Shown in pieces: positions 51,186 to 60,279 of a DNA stretch of 64,000 nucleotides. Made by a program: the position numbers and the translations under genes. Positions within the stretch are counted from its first letter, which is position 1; each line of letters begins with the position of its first letter. The notes under the pieces were generated by a model that saw only the letters and a program-made list of their open reading frames with translations, did not search any database and had not been told where the DNA came from. The stretch covers positions 62,001 to 126,000 of the forward strand of contig CAJMPW010000006.1 of the NCBI GenBank assembly GCA_905215475.1, in the 5' to 3' direction. This stretch comes from CAG-103 sp905215475. GTDB taxonomy: Bacteria; Bacillota; Clostridia; Oscillospirales; Oscillospiraceae.

Positions 51186-51887
51186 TTACATTTCCTCGAC
51201 GGCCAGCATGTCCGGCAGCGCGGTCAGGTCGCCGCGCAGGTCGCCCGGCCGCAGCGGAGTGCGGCTGTGGATGGGGATGAGCGCGCAGTAGTGGTGCGGC
51301 GCGTCGGGGGCGTCGCTGTCCGCAATGCGGCTGATCTCGAGATTGTCGATGCGGATGCTGCGCTTACGCAGCAGGGCGAGCACGGACTCCATGCACACGG
51401 CGTGCGCGTACTCGATGTAGAGCGTGAGATCGGTGCTCTTGCTCGTGAGCCGGATCTCCAGCCGCACGAGCACCACCTCGACCAGCAGCACGACGGCCGT
51501 GGCGAAGATGGCACACTCGGCATAGCCCGCGCCGCAGACAAGGCCGATGATGGCCGCGGCCCAGAGTCCGGCGGCGGTGGTCAGACCCTTGACCCGCTTG
51601 TCGCGCGTGACGATGATCGTGCCCGCGCCGACAAAGCCGATGCCGGAGATGACCTGCGCGCCGAGACGCGCAATGTCGTTAAACAGGTGCTGGAAGAGCA
51701 GGTACTGGCTCGTGAGCGTCGTGATGGCGGAGCCGAGGCAGATGAGAATGTGTGTGCGGAAGCCCGCGGGACGGCGCTTGACCTCGCGCTCTGCGCCGAT
51801 CAGACCGCCGCAGATGACAGCCAGCGTCAGGCGGGCGAGGATCGCCCAGAAGGTCATATCACGGATGGGATCAAAACAATGCAGCAT
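51186..51887 (-). CDS. MgtC/SapB family membrane protein, copy 1
   Basis: The 233-residue protein has the MgtC N-terminal helices (LAVICGGLIGAEREVKRRPAG, GIGFVGAGTII, VKGLTTAAGLWAAA) and a soluble C-terminal ACT-like domain. MgtC proteins help survival at low Mg2+ and regulate membrane potential. The start MLHCFDPIRD follows AGGAGGCT; longer open sequence upstream is not homologous. It follows copy 2 by 16 bases on the same strand. Confidence 0.88.
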   Translation of the reverse strand: MLHCFDPIRDMTFWAILARLTLAVICGGLIGAEREVKRRPAGFRTHILICLGSAITTLTSQYLLFQHLFNDIARLGAQVISGIGFVGAGTIIVTRDKRVKGLTTAAGLWAAAIIGLVCGAGYAECAIFATAVVLLVEVVLVRLEIRLTSKSTDLTLYIEYAHAVCMESVLALLRKRSIRIDNLEISRIADSDAPDAPHHYCALIPIHSRTPLRPGDLRGDLTALPDMLAVEEM

Positions 51888-51903
51888 GGTACAGCCTCCT
51901 TTC

Positions 51904-52629
51904 TCAGATCTCTTCGATGAGGATGACGCCCTCAAGCGCCGACAGCTCGGCCAGCAGCTCGGGGTGGTCGCGCCGCTCGGGCAGGATGGCGCTGAACTGG
52001 CACAGGAAGCTCGCCAGCGGGCCCGTGCCGTTGCGGTTGACCTCAAAGTCGAAAATGCGGACGTTTTCGTCGTGCAGATGCGTGACGATCGCGCCGAGGT
52101 GCTCCATGCGCTCGATCTCGAGGCTGATGTTGATGTGGTGCGCCCGGCGGGTGAGCTTTTGCTCCAGCGGGGGCAGCAGGTACATACAGGCCGCCATGTA
52201 GGCGATGCAGATGAACGCGCAGGCATAAAACCCCGCGCCGATGGCGAGACCGAGACACGCGCTCGCCCAGAGTCCGGCGGCGGTGGTCAGACCCTTGACC
52301 TGCTGGCGGGCGGTGATGATGATCGTGCCCGCGCCGAGAAAGCCGATGCCCTTTGCGGCCTCGGCGCCGAAGCGCGACACGTCCTGCGTCGCGCCGATGC
52401 TCTCGGCGACCTCGCGCCACGGTCCGTGGAGCATCTGGTCGAGCTGCAGGCTCAGCAGCACGGTGAGCGTTGCGCCGAGCGCCGTGAGCATATAGGTGCG
52501 AAAACCGGCGGGGCGGTTTTTGCGCTCGCGCTCAAGCCCGATCAGCCCGCCGCAGAGCACGGCGAGGAGGATGCGCAGCATCATCGTGACGATATTCAGT
52601 TCACGCAGGTAGGAGAGTACGGACGCCAT
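51904..52629 (-). CDS. MgtC/SapB family membrane protein, copy 2
   Basis: The 241-residue paralogue shows the same motifs: LAVLCGGLIGLERERKNRPAG, GIGFLGAGTIII and VKGLTTAAGLWASA, with a C-terminal domain of about 90 residues. It differs enough from copy 1 to suggest an old duplication. AAAGGAA precedes the ATG. It lies 24 bases downstream of a LacI-type regulator, so all three may be co-transcribed. Confidence 0.88.
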   Translation of the reverse strand: MASVLSYLRELNIVTMMLRILLAVLCGGLIGLERERKNRPAGFRTYMLTALGATLTVLLSLQLDQMLHGPWREVAESIGATQDVSRFGAEAAKGIGFLGAGTIIITARQQVKGLTTAAGLWASACLGLAIGAGFYACAFICIAYMAACMYLLPPLEQKLTRRAHHINISLEIERMEHLGAIVTHLHDENVRIFDFEVNRNGTGPLASFLCQFSAILPERRDHPELLAELSALEGVILIEEI

Positions 52630-52653
52630 AGATGCGATTCCTTTCTGAGTTGG

Positions 52654-53712
52654 TTACAGGCCGCCGCTGCGCGGCTTGCCGGTGCTGCCGCGCACGATGA
52701 GCCGGCTGCGGTATTCCACGCGGTTGATCGGCTGATCCTCGCGGCTGTTGAGCCCGCCCTCGATGCGCTCGAGCAGCAGGTTGAAGGCGCTCTTGCCGTG
52801 GCTGAAGGTGTTGTTGTCCACGGTCGTGAGCTGGATGCGCTGATAGCCCGAGGTCGTGACGTTGTCAAACCCGCAGAGGCTGAAATCCTCCGGCACGCGG
52901 TAGCCCTCGCGCTGCAGCGCGTCGAGCACGCCGAAGGCCACCATGTCATTGATGGCGACGATGCCGGTGATCTTGTCGTTGCGCAGGCATTTGTAGGCCA
53001 GCTCCATTCCCGAGCGGTACTCGAGGTCGGGCGTGGTGATCTCCGCCTCGAGGGAGTTGACGTGCGAGCAGATGGTCACGCTGCCCTCCGGACACCAGAG
53101 GCGGTAGGCCTCCTGCAGCCCTTCGCCGCGGCGCATACGGGAGACGTGGTGCTCGTTGAGCGCCGTGGACAGGTAGGCGATGCGCTTGTGGCCGAGGTCG
53201 ATGAGGTGCTTGGCCACGAGCTGCGCCGCGCCGAAGTTGTCCACGTCCACGGTGTCGATGCCGCAGTCCGTGACGCGGTCGCCGACGGCGACGATGGGCA
53301 CGCGGCGGCTCAGCTCGCGCACCTTGGCCGTCTGCGTCGGCGTCATGGCGAAGATGATGCCGGCCACGCGCGAATAGTCGAGCGAGTCGAGCAGGTGGCT
53401 CTCCGTGCGGGGATTCCAATAGGTGTTGTAGATCGCGGTGTGATACCCAGCGGCGTGCGCTGCCGCGTCGATGCCGGTGATCATCTTGGTGTGGTAGGGG
53501 TTGGAGACCGACGGCGAGAGGACGGCGATCTGCTTGCCGGAGCAGCGGGCGGACGGCGTGCGGTAGCCGATGCGCTCGGCCTCAGCCAGAACGCTCGCCA
53601 CGCGCTGAGAGGAAAAGCGCTCCAGCGATTTTCCGTTGAGGATCATGGAGACGCTTGCGGTGGAAACACCGGTCGCCTCGGCGATGTCGCGCAGGGTGGG
53701 TTTGCTGCTCAT
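52654..53712 (-). CDS. LacI-family transcriptional regulator
   Basis: The 352-residue protein starts MSSKPTLRDIAEATGVSTAS, the LacI helix-turn-helix, then the hinge helix ERFSSQRVASVLAEAERIGY. The periplasmic-binding-protein-like domain follows with IAVLSPSVSNPY and GFDNVTTSGY. GGAGG lies 5 bases before the ATG, which decides against a GTG two codons earlier. It is divergent from the TRAP operon, which it probably regulates in response to a small ligand (inference). Confidence 0.92.
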   Translation of the reverse strand: MSSKPTLRDIAEATGVSTASVSMILNGKSLERFSSQRVASVLAEAERIGYRTPSARCSGKQIAVLSPSVSNPYHTKMITGIDAAAHAAGYHTAIYNTYWNPRTESHLLDSLDYSRVAGIIFAMTPTQTAKVRELSRRVPIVAVGDRVTDCGIDTVDVDNFGAAQLVAKHLIDLGHKRIAYLSTALNEHHVSRMRRGEGLQEAYRLWCPEGSVTICSHVNSLEAEITTPDLEYRSGMELAYKCLRNDKITGIVAINDMVAFGVLDALQREGYRVPEDFSLCGFDNVTTSGYQRIQLTTVDNNTFSHGKSAFNLLLERIEGGLNSREDQPINRVEYRSRLIVRGSTGKPRSGGL

Positions 53713-53750
53713 AGGCACCTCCGGTAGAGAACAGATGACAGCGCATATGT

Positions 53751-53771
53751 TGAAAATTTAAGCATTTTTCA
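53751..53771. promoter_or_regulatory. Candidate operator IR in the lacI leader
   Basis: TGAAAA-N9-TTTTCA, a 21-bp near-palindrome about 40 bases upstream of the lacI start codon. It is AT-rich and lacks the central CG typical of LacI sites. Confidence 0.35.
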
Positions 53772-53819
53772 GTGAAAAAAGGGCGCTTCGCCTTTGCAGT
53801 TTCACCAATTTCTACGAGG

Positions 53820-53848
53820 AGTATATAGCGAAAACAGAAAAATAGCAA
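53820..53848 (-). promoter_or_regulatory. Promoter of lacI (and mgtC pair)
   Basis: On the minus strand TTGCTA and TATACT are separated by 17 bases. Confidence 0.65.
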
Positions 53849-53866
53849 GCAAAATTTCTGCCCATA

Positions 53867-53895
53867 TTGACGGCATTGAACATAAATGCTACCAT
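53867..53895 (+). promoter_or_regulatory. Promoter of the TRAP transporter operon
   Basis: TTGACG, a 17-base spacer and TACCAT. The partial palindrome ACATAAATG-CTAC-CATTCAATGT overlaps the -10 and could be a LacI-family site. Confidence 0.55.
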
Positions 53896-53962
53896 TCAAT
53901 GTAGAGAGCCGTTAAAATGACGGAGAAAAATTCAACGCTTTTTTAAGCAGAAAGGAACTACC

Positions 53963-55000
53963 TTGAAGAAAATTGTTGCGATGCTTCTCGCCCTGACCAT
54001 GGTGTTCGCACTGTGCGCCTGCGGCGGCGGCGGCGATAAGGCCGGCGCGAACGATGATTACCACCTCACGCTCAAGCTCAGCCACGTCTTTGCTCCGACC
54101 GAGCAGCTCACGATCGAGATGCAGCAGGTCGCCCAGCGCATCAAGGAGCGCACCAACGGCGCGATCGAGATCCAGTGCTACGACTCCAGCCAGCTCGCCG
54201 TCTATAAGGACAACATCGAGCAGGTCGTCAACGGCGCCGACTGGATCGCCTGCGAAGACCCCTCCTACCTCGCCGACTACGACATCGACTTTGAAGCACT
54301 CATCGGCCCCATGATGTACAACAGCATCGATGAGTACTCCTACGTCTGCCAGTCCGATCTGGTAAAGAATATGTGCCAGAAGCTCGAAGATAACTACGGC
54401 ATCCACGTGCTCGCGCTCGACTTCAACGTCGGCATGCGCTGCATGCAGACCAATAAGGTCATCAAGACCCCCGCTGACCTTAAGGGCATGAAGATCCGCG
54501 TGCCCAACAGCTCCATGTACATCAACTGCCTCACCGCCATGGGCGCCACGCCCACCGGCATGCCGTTCTCCGAGACGATCTCCGCCGTGCAGCAGGGCGT
54601 CATTGACGGTCTGGAAGGCAACATGAACGCTTACTCCACCAACGGCAGCGCCGAGGTGTGCAAGAACATGTCCCTGACCAACCACCTTGTCGGCACCTGC
54701 GGCGCCTACATCAGCACCAAGGTCTGGAACAGCATCCCGGAAGAGTACCGCACCATCATCCAGGAAGAGTTCACCAAGGGCGCTAAGGAACTGACCGACT
54801 TCACCAACGCCTCCTTTGCCGAGACGAAGGCCAAGCTCGAGAAGGAGCAGGGCTGCTCGTTCAACGAGGTCGACGTCGATGCGTTCCGCGCCGCCGTGCA
54901 GCCGGAGTTTGATCGCATGGTCAAGGAAGACGGCGTGACGCCTACCTTCTACGAGCAGGCGCAGGCCATCCTCGCCGAGTACCGCCAGGCCAATAAGTGA
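53963..55000 (+). CDS. dctP: TRAP transporter substrate-binding lipoprotein (DctP family)
   Basis: The 345-residue extracytoplasmic protein starts with a lipobox (MVFALCAC) after a hydrophobic leader, so it is anchored by lipid. The mature part carries the DctP signature LKLSHVFAPTEQL and a ligand loop with NVGMRCMQT near the arginine that binds organic acid carboxylates. A TTG start is used; AAAGGAACTACC precedes it. It binds the substrate for the DctQM permease. The substrate is unknown. Confidence 0.92.
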   Translation: MKKIVAMLLALTMVFALCACGGGGDKAGANDDYHLTLKLSHVFAPTEQLTIEMQQVAQRIKERTNGAIEIQCYDSSQLAVYKDNIEQVVNGADWIACEDPSYLADYDIDFEALIGPMMYNSIDEYSYVCQSDLVKNMCQKLEDNYGIHVLALDFNVGMRCMQTNKVIKTPADLKGMKIRVPNSSMYINCLTAMGATPTGMPFSETISAVQQGVIDGLEGNMNAYSTNGSAEVCKNMSLTNHLVGTCGAYISTKVWNSIPEEYRTIIQEEFTKGAKELTDFTNASFAETKAKLEKEQGCSFNEVDVDAFRAAVQPEFDRMVKEDGVTPTFYEQAQAILAEYRQANK

Positions 55001-55020
55001 GCGCTGCGCGCTGACTGACG

Positions 55021-55084
55021 GCCGGAAGCCCCATACCGGCTTTTTATGCCGGGTGTCCCGCACACGCTGCCGGACACCCGGCAT
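55021..55084 (+). other. Two hairpins between dctP and dctQM
   Basis: A small hairpin GCCGG/CCGGC with a TTTTT tail, then a perfect 13-bp stem ATGCCGGGTGTCC with a 13-base loop. They probably stabilise the dctP message or partly terminate transcription, giving more binding protein than permease. Confidence 0.6.
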
Positions 55085-55121
55085 TGCTGAGCAAAGCCAC
55101 AGAAAGCAGAGGGAAGCAAAT

Positions 55122-55604
55122 TTGAAAAAAGTACTGAAAAATCTCGACGCGTATATCGCGGGCGCGATGATGATCGTGACGATCGTGCTCGTCATCGTCA
55201 ACGTGATCACGCGAAAACTGTTTAACTATATCATTGTCTGGAGCGAGGAAATTGCCACCTCCTGCTTCGTGTACTCGGTGTTCATCGGTGCGGCCTACGC
55301 CTACCGCAAGCACCAGCACGTCGGCGTTGACCTGCTCGTGGAGAAGCTGCCCGCCGGCGCGCGCAGGGCCGTGCACCTGATCACCAGCGCCCTGCTCGTG
55401 ATCATCAACGGCTACATCACGATGCTCAGCGTGCAGTTTATCCAGTCGTCCTGGATCAAGCGCATGCCGATCACGAAGCTGCCGTCCAGCGCGGTCAACA
55501 CGGCGCTGGTCATCGGCTTCGGCCTGATGACGATCTACTCGCTCGTCATTTTCATCAAAGACCTCAAGAGCGGCAACAAACTTGACGGGGAGGTGGACGC
55601 ATGA
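55122..55604 (+). CDS. dctQ: TRAP transporter small permease (DctQ family)
   Basis: The 160-residue protein has four transmembrane helices with the family pattern VIVNVITRKLFNY and EEIATSCFVY. It forms the permease with DctM. A TTG start at 55122 follows GAGGGAAGC; an ATG upstream lacks a site and would lie in the hairpin. It overlaps dctM by four bases. Confidence 0.85.
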   Translation: MKKVLKNLDAYIAGAMMIVTIVLVIVNVITRKLFNYIIVWSEEIATSCFVYSVFIGAAYAYRKHQHVGVDLLVEKLPAGARRAVHLITSALLVIINGYITMLSVQFIQSSWIKRMPITKLPSSAVNTALVIGFGLMTIYSLVIFIKDLKSGNKLDGEVDA

Positions 55605-56896
55605 GCACGTTCCTTTCGATCCTGCCGATCATCATCGCGCTCGTGCTGTATTTCACGGGCATCCCGATCGCCTACGCGCTCTTTGCCGCGGCACTGACCT
55701 ATTTCGGCTTCATTGACACGACGACCGTGCCGTACCTGCTGATGCAGAAGTTCATCACGTCCACGCAGTCGTTCCCGTTCCTTGCGATCCCGTTTTTCAT
55801 CATGTGCGGCTCGATCATGAACTACGGCGGCATCAGCGCGCGGCTGATGGACTTCGCCGATGCGCTCACCGGTCACCTGCCCGGCGGCCTTGCGCAGATC
55901 AACGTCCTGCTGAGCATGCTCATGGGCGGCTGCTCCGGCTCGGCCAACGCCGACGCCGCCATGGAGTGCAAGCTGCTCGTGCCCGAGATGGAAAAGCGCG
56001 GCTACGGCAAGGGCTTTTCCGCCGCAATCACGGCGGCATCCTCGTGCGTCACGCCCATCATCCCGCCCGGCATCAACCTCATCGTCTACGGCCTGATCGC
56101 CAGTGCATCCGTCGGTCAGCTCTTTGCCGCCGGCTACATCCCCGGTCTGCTCATGGCTGTGATGCTGATGATCGCCGTGGCGATCATCTCCAAAAAGCGC
56201 GGCTACGCGCCGTCCCGCCCGCGCCGTGCGACGCTCGGCGAGATCGGCCGCCAGGCGCTCAAGTCCTTCTGGGCGCTGTTTTTCCCGCTGGGCATCATCA
56301 TGGGCATGCGCTTCGGCATCTTCACGCCGACGGAAGCCGGCGGTGTGGGCGTGCTCTACTGCCTGATCGTGGGTAAGTTCGTCTACAAGGGCCTGCGCAA
56401 GGAGCACTTCATCCCCATCCTGCGCGAGACCATCTCCGGCACCGCCACCGTCATGCTCATCATCGTGTCGGCGACCGTGTTCGGCTACTACCTCAACTGG
56501 GAGAACATCCCGACCATGCTGCTCAACGCCGTGACGAGCTTTGCCAGCAACAAGTTCCTCGTGCTGCTGGTCATGAACATCGTGCTGCTCATCGTCGGCA
56601 TGTTCCTCGAGGGCGGCGCGGCGCTCATCATCCTCGCTCCGCTCATGGTGCCGATCGTGAAGGCCGCCGGGATCGACCTGGTGCACTTCGGCATCGTCTG
56701 CAACGTCAACATCATGATCGGCGGTCTGACTCCGCCGTTCGGCTCGATGATGTTCACCTGCGTGTCCATCACGGACTGCAAGATGCAGGAATTTATCAAG
56801 GAATGTGTGCCGTTTATCATCGCGCTGCTCATTGCGCTGCTGCTGCTGACGTACATTCCGGGCATCACGCTGCTGATACCGAATCTCATTTATTAA
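55601..56896 (+). CDS. dctM: TRAP transporter large permease (DctM family)
   Basis: The 431-residue protein has about 12 helices and the DctM hallmark segments GLAQINVLLSMLMGGCSGSANADAA and ASSCVTPIIPPGINLIVYG. It provides the Na+-driven transport path for the ligand delivered by DctP. The start overlaps dctQ by ATGA. Confidence 0.95.
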   Translation: MSTFLSILPIIIALVLYFTGIPIAYALFAAALTYFGFIDTTTVPYLLMQKFITSTQSFPFLAIPFFIMCGSIMNYGGISARLMDFADALTGHLPGGLAQINVLLSMLMGGCSGSANADAAMECKLLVPEMEKRGYGKGFSAAITAASSCVTPIIPPGINLIVYGLIASASVGQLFAAGYIPGLLMAVMLMIAVAIISKKRGYAPSRPRRATLGEIGRQALKSFWALFFPLGIIMGMRFGIFTPTEAGGVGVLYCLIVGKFVYKGLRKEHFIPILRETISGTATVMLIIVSATVFGYYLNWENIPTMLLNAVTSFASNKFLVLLVMNIVLLIVGMFLEGGAALIILAPLMVPIVKAAGIDLVHFGIVCNVNIMIGGLTPPFGSMMFTCVSITDCKMQEFIKECVPFIIALLIALLLLTYIPGITLLIPNLIY

Positions 56897-56909
56897 GGGA
56901 GACAATTGC

Positions 56910-57647
56910 ATGAAAGTTATGGCACACCGCGGCTACAGCGGTGCTTATCCGGAAAACACGATGCTCTCGTTCCGCGAGGCAGTCAAGGTCGGCTGCGACG
57001 CGATCGAGATGGACGTGCATGAGACGCGCGACGGCCGCCTCGTCGTCATCCACGACGAGCGGCTCGACCGCACGACCGACGGCACCGGCCGCATCTGCGA
57101 CCACACGTTCGACGAGCTGCGGCAGTTCAACGCCGCCGCGCGCTTCGCGGGCAAATACGCACCTGAGCGCATCCCGTCGTTCGACGAATATTGCGAGTGG
57201 GCGTCCGGCGAGAGCGTCGGGCACAACATCGAGATCAAGACCGACAAGATCTACTATCATGACATCGAGCGCAAGATCTGGTCCACCATCGAGCGCTACG
57301 GTCTGGAGCACAAGGTCATGTTCTCATCGTTCAACCACTTCTCGCTGCGCCGCATCCTCGAGATCAGCGGCAACGCGGTCGAAGTCGGCGCGCTCGTGCT
57401 CGAGGACAGCATCGGCGGCTTCCCCGGCTACTACTGCGAGCAGGCGGGCTTCGCCTGCTACCATCCGCCGATCGAGCTGCTCACGGACGAGAACGTGCGC
57501 GACTGCAAGGAGCACGGCGTGAAGATGAACGTCTGGACCGTCAATGACATGGCGGGTCTGGAGCAGCTCCACCGCTGGGGCTGCGAGGGCATCATCACGA
57601 ACTACCCCGGCGTGGCGAGCGGCTGGCTGCGCGCGCAGGGCGAGTGA
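56910..57647 (+). CDS. Glycerophosphodiester phosphodiesterase
   Basis: The 245-residue GDPD TIM barrel starts MKVMAHRGYSGAYPENT, with the metal/catalytic HRG and ENT. EMDVHETRDGRLVVIHD supplies the acidic metal ligands and second catalytic histidine. It hydrolyses glycerophosphodiesters to glycerol-3-phosphate and an alcohol. No signal peptide, so it acts in the cytoplasm. It is the last gene of the TRAP operon, so the transported substrate could be such a diester or a related compound (inference). Confidence 0.92.
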   Translation: MKVMAHRGYSGAYPENTMLSFREAVKVGCDAIEMDVHETRDGRLVVIHDERLDRTTDGTGRICDHTFDELRQFNAAARFAGKYAPERIPSFDEYCEWASGESVGHNIEIKTDKIYYHDIERKIWSTIERYGLEHKVMFSSFNHFSLRRILEISGNAVEVGALVLEDSIGGFPGYYCEQAGFACYHPPIELLTDENVRDCKEHGVKMNVWTVNDMAGLEQLHRWGCEGIITNYPGVASGWLRAQGE

Positions 57648-57679
57648 GCCGGACGCGGCAAAGAGACAGATCAGAGTGA

Positions 57680-57718
57680 CGCCCCCGAGAGCCTTCGGCT
57701 CTCGGGGGCGATTTCTTT
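57680..57718 (+). terminator. Terminator of the TRAP operon
   Basis: A perfect 14-bp stem CGCCCCCGAGAGCC with a TTC loop, followed by ATTTCTTT. Confidence 0.85.
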
Positions 57719-57744
57719 GTCCCGAAGCATTCTTTTCTGACAGC

Positions 57745-57777
57745 AAAAAACTCCCTCCGGAAAACCGGAGGGAGTTT
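57745..57777 (-). terminator. Terminator of the TetR redox operon
   Basis: A perfect 13-bp stem AAACTCCCTCCGG with an AAAA loop; on the minus strand it ends in TTTTTT. Confidence 0.85.
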
Positions 57778-57796
57778 CGCGTTTGTAGGGATGGGA

Positions 57797-59875
57797 TCAG
57801 ATCTTCATGCAGACGTCCCAGGCACGCCAGATGACGGTGCGGAGGTTGCCGATGGCAACGCAGTCGCCCACGCGGAAGACCTGCTTGTTGTCCTTACCGC
57901 CGACCGGAGTCGGGACAAAGCCGATGCCGTTGACGACGTTGTCGCACTCGACGAAGAAGGTCTCGCCGGTCTTGACGTTCTTGACGGTGACGCCGTTGTC
58001 CTTGATCTCGGTCACGGTGGACTCGAGGTAGGTCGGGACCTTGTGGTACTCCATCGCGTCACGCAGGAAGGAGGTGTTGGCAAGGCAGGTGGCCTGCGCC
58101 GCGACCAGGTCGTTCGCGTACTCGACGATGATGGGGTGCTTGCCCTGCAGCACGAGGTCGTAAGCCGCCTCGCAGGAGGACTGACCGCCGCCGATGAACA
58201 GGACCTTGTCGCCGACTTCCTTCTTGTCCTTGAGAAGCTCGGTGAAGGTGAGGGTCTTCTCGAAGCCCGGGATGGAGGGCATGGTGCGCGGGATGGAGCC
58301 GCTGGCGACGATGATGTCGTCGAAGCCGCCGAGCGTGTTGACGTCGGTCACTTCGGTGTTGAAGCGGACGTCGATGCCTTCCTTGGCGATCTCGTTGAGG
58401 TACCAGCGGATGAGCTCCTTATCGTTCTCCTTGAAGCTCATCGCGGAAGCGGTGAGGAACAGACCGCCGAGCTCGTTGGTCTTCTCGAAGATGACGGGGG
58501 TGTGGCCGCGCTGCTTGAGCACGAGCGCGCACTCCATGCCGCCGATGCCGCCGCCGATGATGGCGACCTTCTTCGGGTTGCGGGTCGGGACGATCTTGTA
58601 CTTATTGTGCTGCATGGTGGTCGGGTTCAGCGCGCAGCGAGCCAGGTGCAGGGAGTCATCCATGCTCTGGAGGTTCGCGGTGCCCTTGAACTTGGCCATG
58701 TTGAAGCAGCCGTTGTGGCAGCGGATGCAGGGCTTGATCTCGTCCTCGTGGCCGCTGAGGATCTTGTGGATCCACTCGTGGTCAACGAGGTTCTGACGCG
58801 CGATGGCGACAGCGTCGAGACGGCCGGCAGCGATCTCTTCGGCAGCCTTCACGGGGTCCATACGGCCGGCGCAGACGACCGGGCAGTTGGTGAACTTCTT
58901 GATGTGCTCGACGTACTCGAGGTTGCAGTTGTCGGGCATGTACTGAGGCGGATGTGCCCAGTACCACGCATCGTAGGTGCCGTTGTCGCAGTTGAACATG
59001 TCGTAGCCGGCTTCCTCGAGGTACTTGACAGCCTTCTCGGACTCGGCCATGTCGCGGCCGAACTCCTCAAAGTCGGTCTCGTACGGCATCGCGCCCTTGC
59101 CCCAGGCCTTGGTCTTGGAGACGACGGAGTAACGCAGGGACACCGGGAAGTCGGCGCCGGCCTGACGCTTGATCTCCTGCACGATCTCGACCGGGAAGCG
59201 GAAACGGTTCTCGAACGAGCCGCCGTACTGGTCGGTGCGGTGGTTCCAGTTGGCCATGGTGAACTGGTCAAGCAGGTAGCCCTCGTGGACAGCGTGGATC
59301 TCGACACCGTCGACACCGGCAGCGCGCAGCTTCTTGGCGGTCTTGCCGAAGGCGTGCACCATGTCCTGGATCTCCTTGACGGTCAGCGGGCGGGACATGA
59401 CGTCTTCCTTCCAGCGGTTCGGGACCTCGGAAGCGGAGGCGCAGATATACTGCACGTCAACGATGGGGCTGGCGATCTTGTTGAGGAAGTTGTTCTTGGC
59501 CAGCATCGTCATCCAGCCGTTGATCGCCATGGAGCGGCCCATGCCGGCGGCGAGCTGGATGAACAGCTTTGCACCGGTCTTGTGGAACTCGACCATGTAC
59601 TCCTTGAGCTGCTTGAACATCTGGTCGTTCTGGTACAGCCACTTACGGCCGGGGATGCCCAGCGGATCGCGGATGCACTGCATGCCGGGCAGGATCAGGC
59701 CCACGCCGTCCTGCGCGCGGTTGAGCAGGAAGTAAGCTGCTTCCTTGTCAAAGTGGTTCGGCTCCATCCAGCCGAACAGGGACGTGCCGCCCATGGAGCA
59801 CTGGACAATGCGGTTTTTCATCTCGACATTGCCGATCTTCCAGGGGGTGAACAATGCGTTGTACTTTTCGTTCAT
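57797..59875 (-). CDS. NADH:flavin oxidoreductase of the Old Yellow Enzyme / 2-enoate reductase family
   Basis: The 692-residue enzyme has an FMN-binding TIM barrel (residues 1-370; VDGVEIHAVHEGYLLDQF near 188-205). A 4Fe-4S site follows (C383, C386, C390 and C414), then an FAD/NADH domain from about 436 (VAIIGGGIGGMECALVL). Family members are BaiCD/BaiH, 2,4-dienoyl-CoA reductase and trimethylamine dehydrogenase, which reduce C=C bonds or demethylate amines. The fourth cysteine lies 23 residues after the third, about twice the usual spacing, because of an insertion. AAGGAG sets the start. It follows the HypA-like gene by 21 bases. The substrate is unknown. Confidence 0.9.
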   Translation of the reverse strand: MNEKYNALFTPWKIGNVEMKNRIVQCSMGGTSLFGWMEPNHFDKEAAYFLLNRAQDGVGLILPGMQCIRDPLGIPGRKWLYQNDQMFKQLKEYMVEFHKTGAKLFIQLAAGMGRSMAINGWMTMLAKNNFLNKIASPIVDVQYICASASEVPNRWKEDVMSRPLTVKEIQDMVHAFGKTAKKLRAAGVDGVEIHAVHEGYLLDQFTMANWNHRTDQYGGSFENRFRFPVEIVQEIKRQAGADFPVSLRYSVVSKTKAWGKGAMPYETDFEEFGRDMAESEKAVKYLEEAGYDMFNCDNGTYDAWYWAHPPQYMPDNCNLEYVEHIKKFTNCPVVCAGRMDPVKAAEEIAAGRLDAVAIARQNLVDHEWIHKILSGHEDEIKPCIRCHNGCFNMAKFKGTANLQSMDDSLHLARCALNPTTMQHNKYKIVPTRNPKKVAIIGGGIGGMECALVLKQRGHTPVIFEKTNELGGLFLTASAMSFKENDKELIRWYLNEIAKEGIDVRFNTEVTDVNTLGGFDDIIVASGSIPRTMPSIPGFEKTLTFTELLKDKKEVGDKVLFIGGGQSSCEAAYDLVLQGKHPIIVEYANDLVAAQATCLANTSFLRDAMEYHKVPTYLESTVTEIKDNGVTVKNVKTGETFFVECDNVVNGIGFVPTPVGGKDNKQVFRVGDCVAIGNLRTVIWRAWDVCMKI

Positions 59876-59896
59876 TGAATACGCTCCTTCTATTTT

Positions 59897-60268
59897 TTAG
59901 GTCTCCACAGACCCGGGTTCACGTTCTTCCGGGACATGGATCTCCCGGATGGTAAAGTCCTTACCGGACAGCACCGTTTTGTTGAAGCTGTTGCAGTTCG
60001 GACAATAACCGTTGCACTCGATGACATTGAAGATCTCGTCGCAATCCTCGCACTCGGCCATGCCGGGCACGATGTTGACGATGAGCTTCGTGTTTTCCAG
60101 CGGCGTGCCCTTCACGACGGGGGGATAGAGCTCCTCCACGTACTCCGGAATGACGAGCGAGAGCTCGCCGCAGTCGGCCACGATCTCGGAGATCTCCGAG
60201 ATCTGGTTTGCGGCCGCGTAGTCGGTGACGGTTTTGACCATGGCGCGCACCACACCGATCTCATGCAT
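59897..60268 (-). CDS. HypA/HybF-like protein (locus 3)
   Basis: The 123-residue protein has the N-terminal MHE and both zinc motifs, CEDC and CPNC, as in HypA. It lies between the 895-residue iron-sulfur/FAD gene (11 bases upstream) and the OYE-type gene (21 bases downstream). The C-terminal extension (HVPEEREPGSVET) is acidic. No hydrogenase is seen. It probably serves this redox operon, and nickel transfer is an untested assumption. Confidence 0.85.
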   Translation of the reverse strand: MHEIGVVRAMVKTVTDYAAANQISEISEIVADCGELSLVIPEYVEELYPPVVKGTPLENTKLIVNIVPGMAECEDCDEIFNVIECNGYCPNCNSFNKTVLSGKDFTIREIHVPEEREPGSVET

Positions 60269-60279
60269 GGCGCTGCTCC

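Noticed and set aside
57791..59878. 695-codon plus-strand frame opposite the OYE-type gene
   Set aside because: Same reason: antisense shadow with no ribosome site or known domain.
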